Shown here piece after piece: positions 6,386 through 6,501 of a stretch of DNA of 6,501 nt. The stretch lies in the NCBI GenBank assembly GCA_947177645.1, contig CAMWVJ010000067.1, positions 1 through 6,501 on the forward strand, written 5' to 3'. Origin of the DNA: an uncultured Desulfovibrio sp. Lineage in GTDB: Bacteria > Desulfobacterota > Desulfovibrionia > Desulfovibrionales > Desulfovibrionaceae. A program made the translations under genes and the position numbers. Positions within the stretch are counted from its first letter, which is position 1. Every line of letters starts with the position of its first letter. The notes under the pieces are model-generated. The model made no database searches and was not told the DNA's origin. It saw nothing but the letters and a program-made list of their open reading frames with translations.

Positions 6386-6401
6386 TGCAAGGAGCGGGCC
6401 A
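6386..6401 (-). promoter_or_regulatory. Sigma-54 (RpoN) -24/-12 promoter of the flgF operon
   Basis: Read on the minus strand the site is TGGCCCGCTCCTTGCA. It matches the RpoN consensus TGGCACG-N4-TTGCW at every fixed position but one (C for A). The invariant GG (-24) and GC (-12) are exactly 10 bases apart. The predicted transcription start is near 6375, giving a leader of about 83 bases before flgF. RpoN control of rod and ring genes is well known in polar flagellates. An enhancer-binding activator would be needed; its sites would lie toward or beyond the right edge. Confidence 0.8.
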
Positions 6402-6466
6402 ATGCCTGATTTTCTGGCAGTGCCTGTGCGTTGGCGCTTGCTCCCCTAATGCCGAAATTATCCGTC

Positions 6467-6492
6467 AAAAACAGCCTTTTTGGTTCCGGCTG
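6467..6492 (-). terminator. Possible weak terminator of the gene upstream of flgF
   Basis: On the minus strand CAGCC and GGCTG form a 5-bp stem around an 11-base loop and are followed by TTTTTG. This is the layout of a rho-independent terminator for a minus-strand gene lying right of the window. The stem is short, so it could be chance. If real, it makes flgF the first gene of its own transcription unit, which agrees with the promoter at 6386-6401. Confidence 0.35.
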
Positions 6493-6501
6493 CGTCAGAG
6501 A

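Noticed and set aside
3365..6409. A 1014-codon open frame on the plus strand, antisense to flgA, flgG and flgF
   Set aside because: Its translation is dominated by Arg, His, Gly, Ala and Leu with no recognisable domain. It lies exactly opposite three well-recognised flagellar genes. Long antisense frames are common in GC-rich coding DNA because stop codons are rare there.

Overview
The window has two parts of different character that converge on a shared terminator. The right two thirds (about 2515-6501) carries GC-rich flagellar rod and ring genes on the minus strand, in the order flgF, flgG, flgA, flgH. This order, the high GC, the unusually long FlgA and a sigma-54-type promoter ahead of flgF fit a Desulfovibrio-like member of the Desulfovibrionales (Desulfobacterota). 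That assignment is an inference from gene order and composition and has not been checked by a search.

The left third (1-2422) carries two plus-strand genes of a GTP-driven restriction system. The first is an McrB-type AAA+ GTPase whose 5' end lies outside the window. The second, starting 3 bases after the first one stops, is a complete McrC-like PD-(D/E)XK nuclease of the LlaJI family. Together they look like the R1/R2 restriction subunits of a LlaJI/BsuMI-type restriction-modification system. If so, companion C5-cytosine methyltransferase genes should lie just left of the window. The start of the nuclease gene is much lower in GC than the flagellar genes (23 of 60 bases in 1021-1080, against 46 of 60 in 4501-4560), as expected of a horizontally acquired defence module.

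The two blocks meet at a perfect GC-rich palindrome flanked by A and T runs (2456-2487), which can act as a terminator in both directions. The flagellar operon therefore appears to end after flgH. In many flagellar operons, including those I know from Desulfovibrio, flgI (P-ring) follows flgH, so the restriction module sits where flgI would be expected.

The flagellar products work together in the basal body. FlgF is the proximal rod protein and FlgG the distal rod. FlgA is the periplasmic chaperone for P-ring assembly, and FlgH is the L-ring lipoprotein of the outer membrane. The upstream region 6293-6501 holds a near-consensus -24/-12 promoter, a structured leader and a possible terminator of the gene further right. 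No tRNA, rRNA, CRISPR array, insertion sequence or attachment site is visible.
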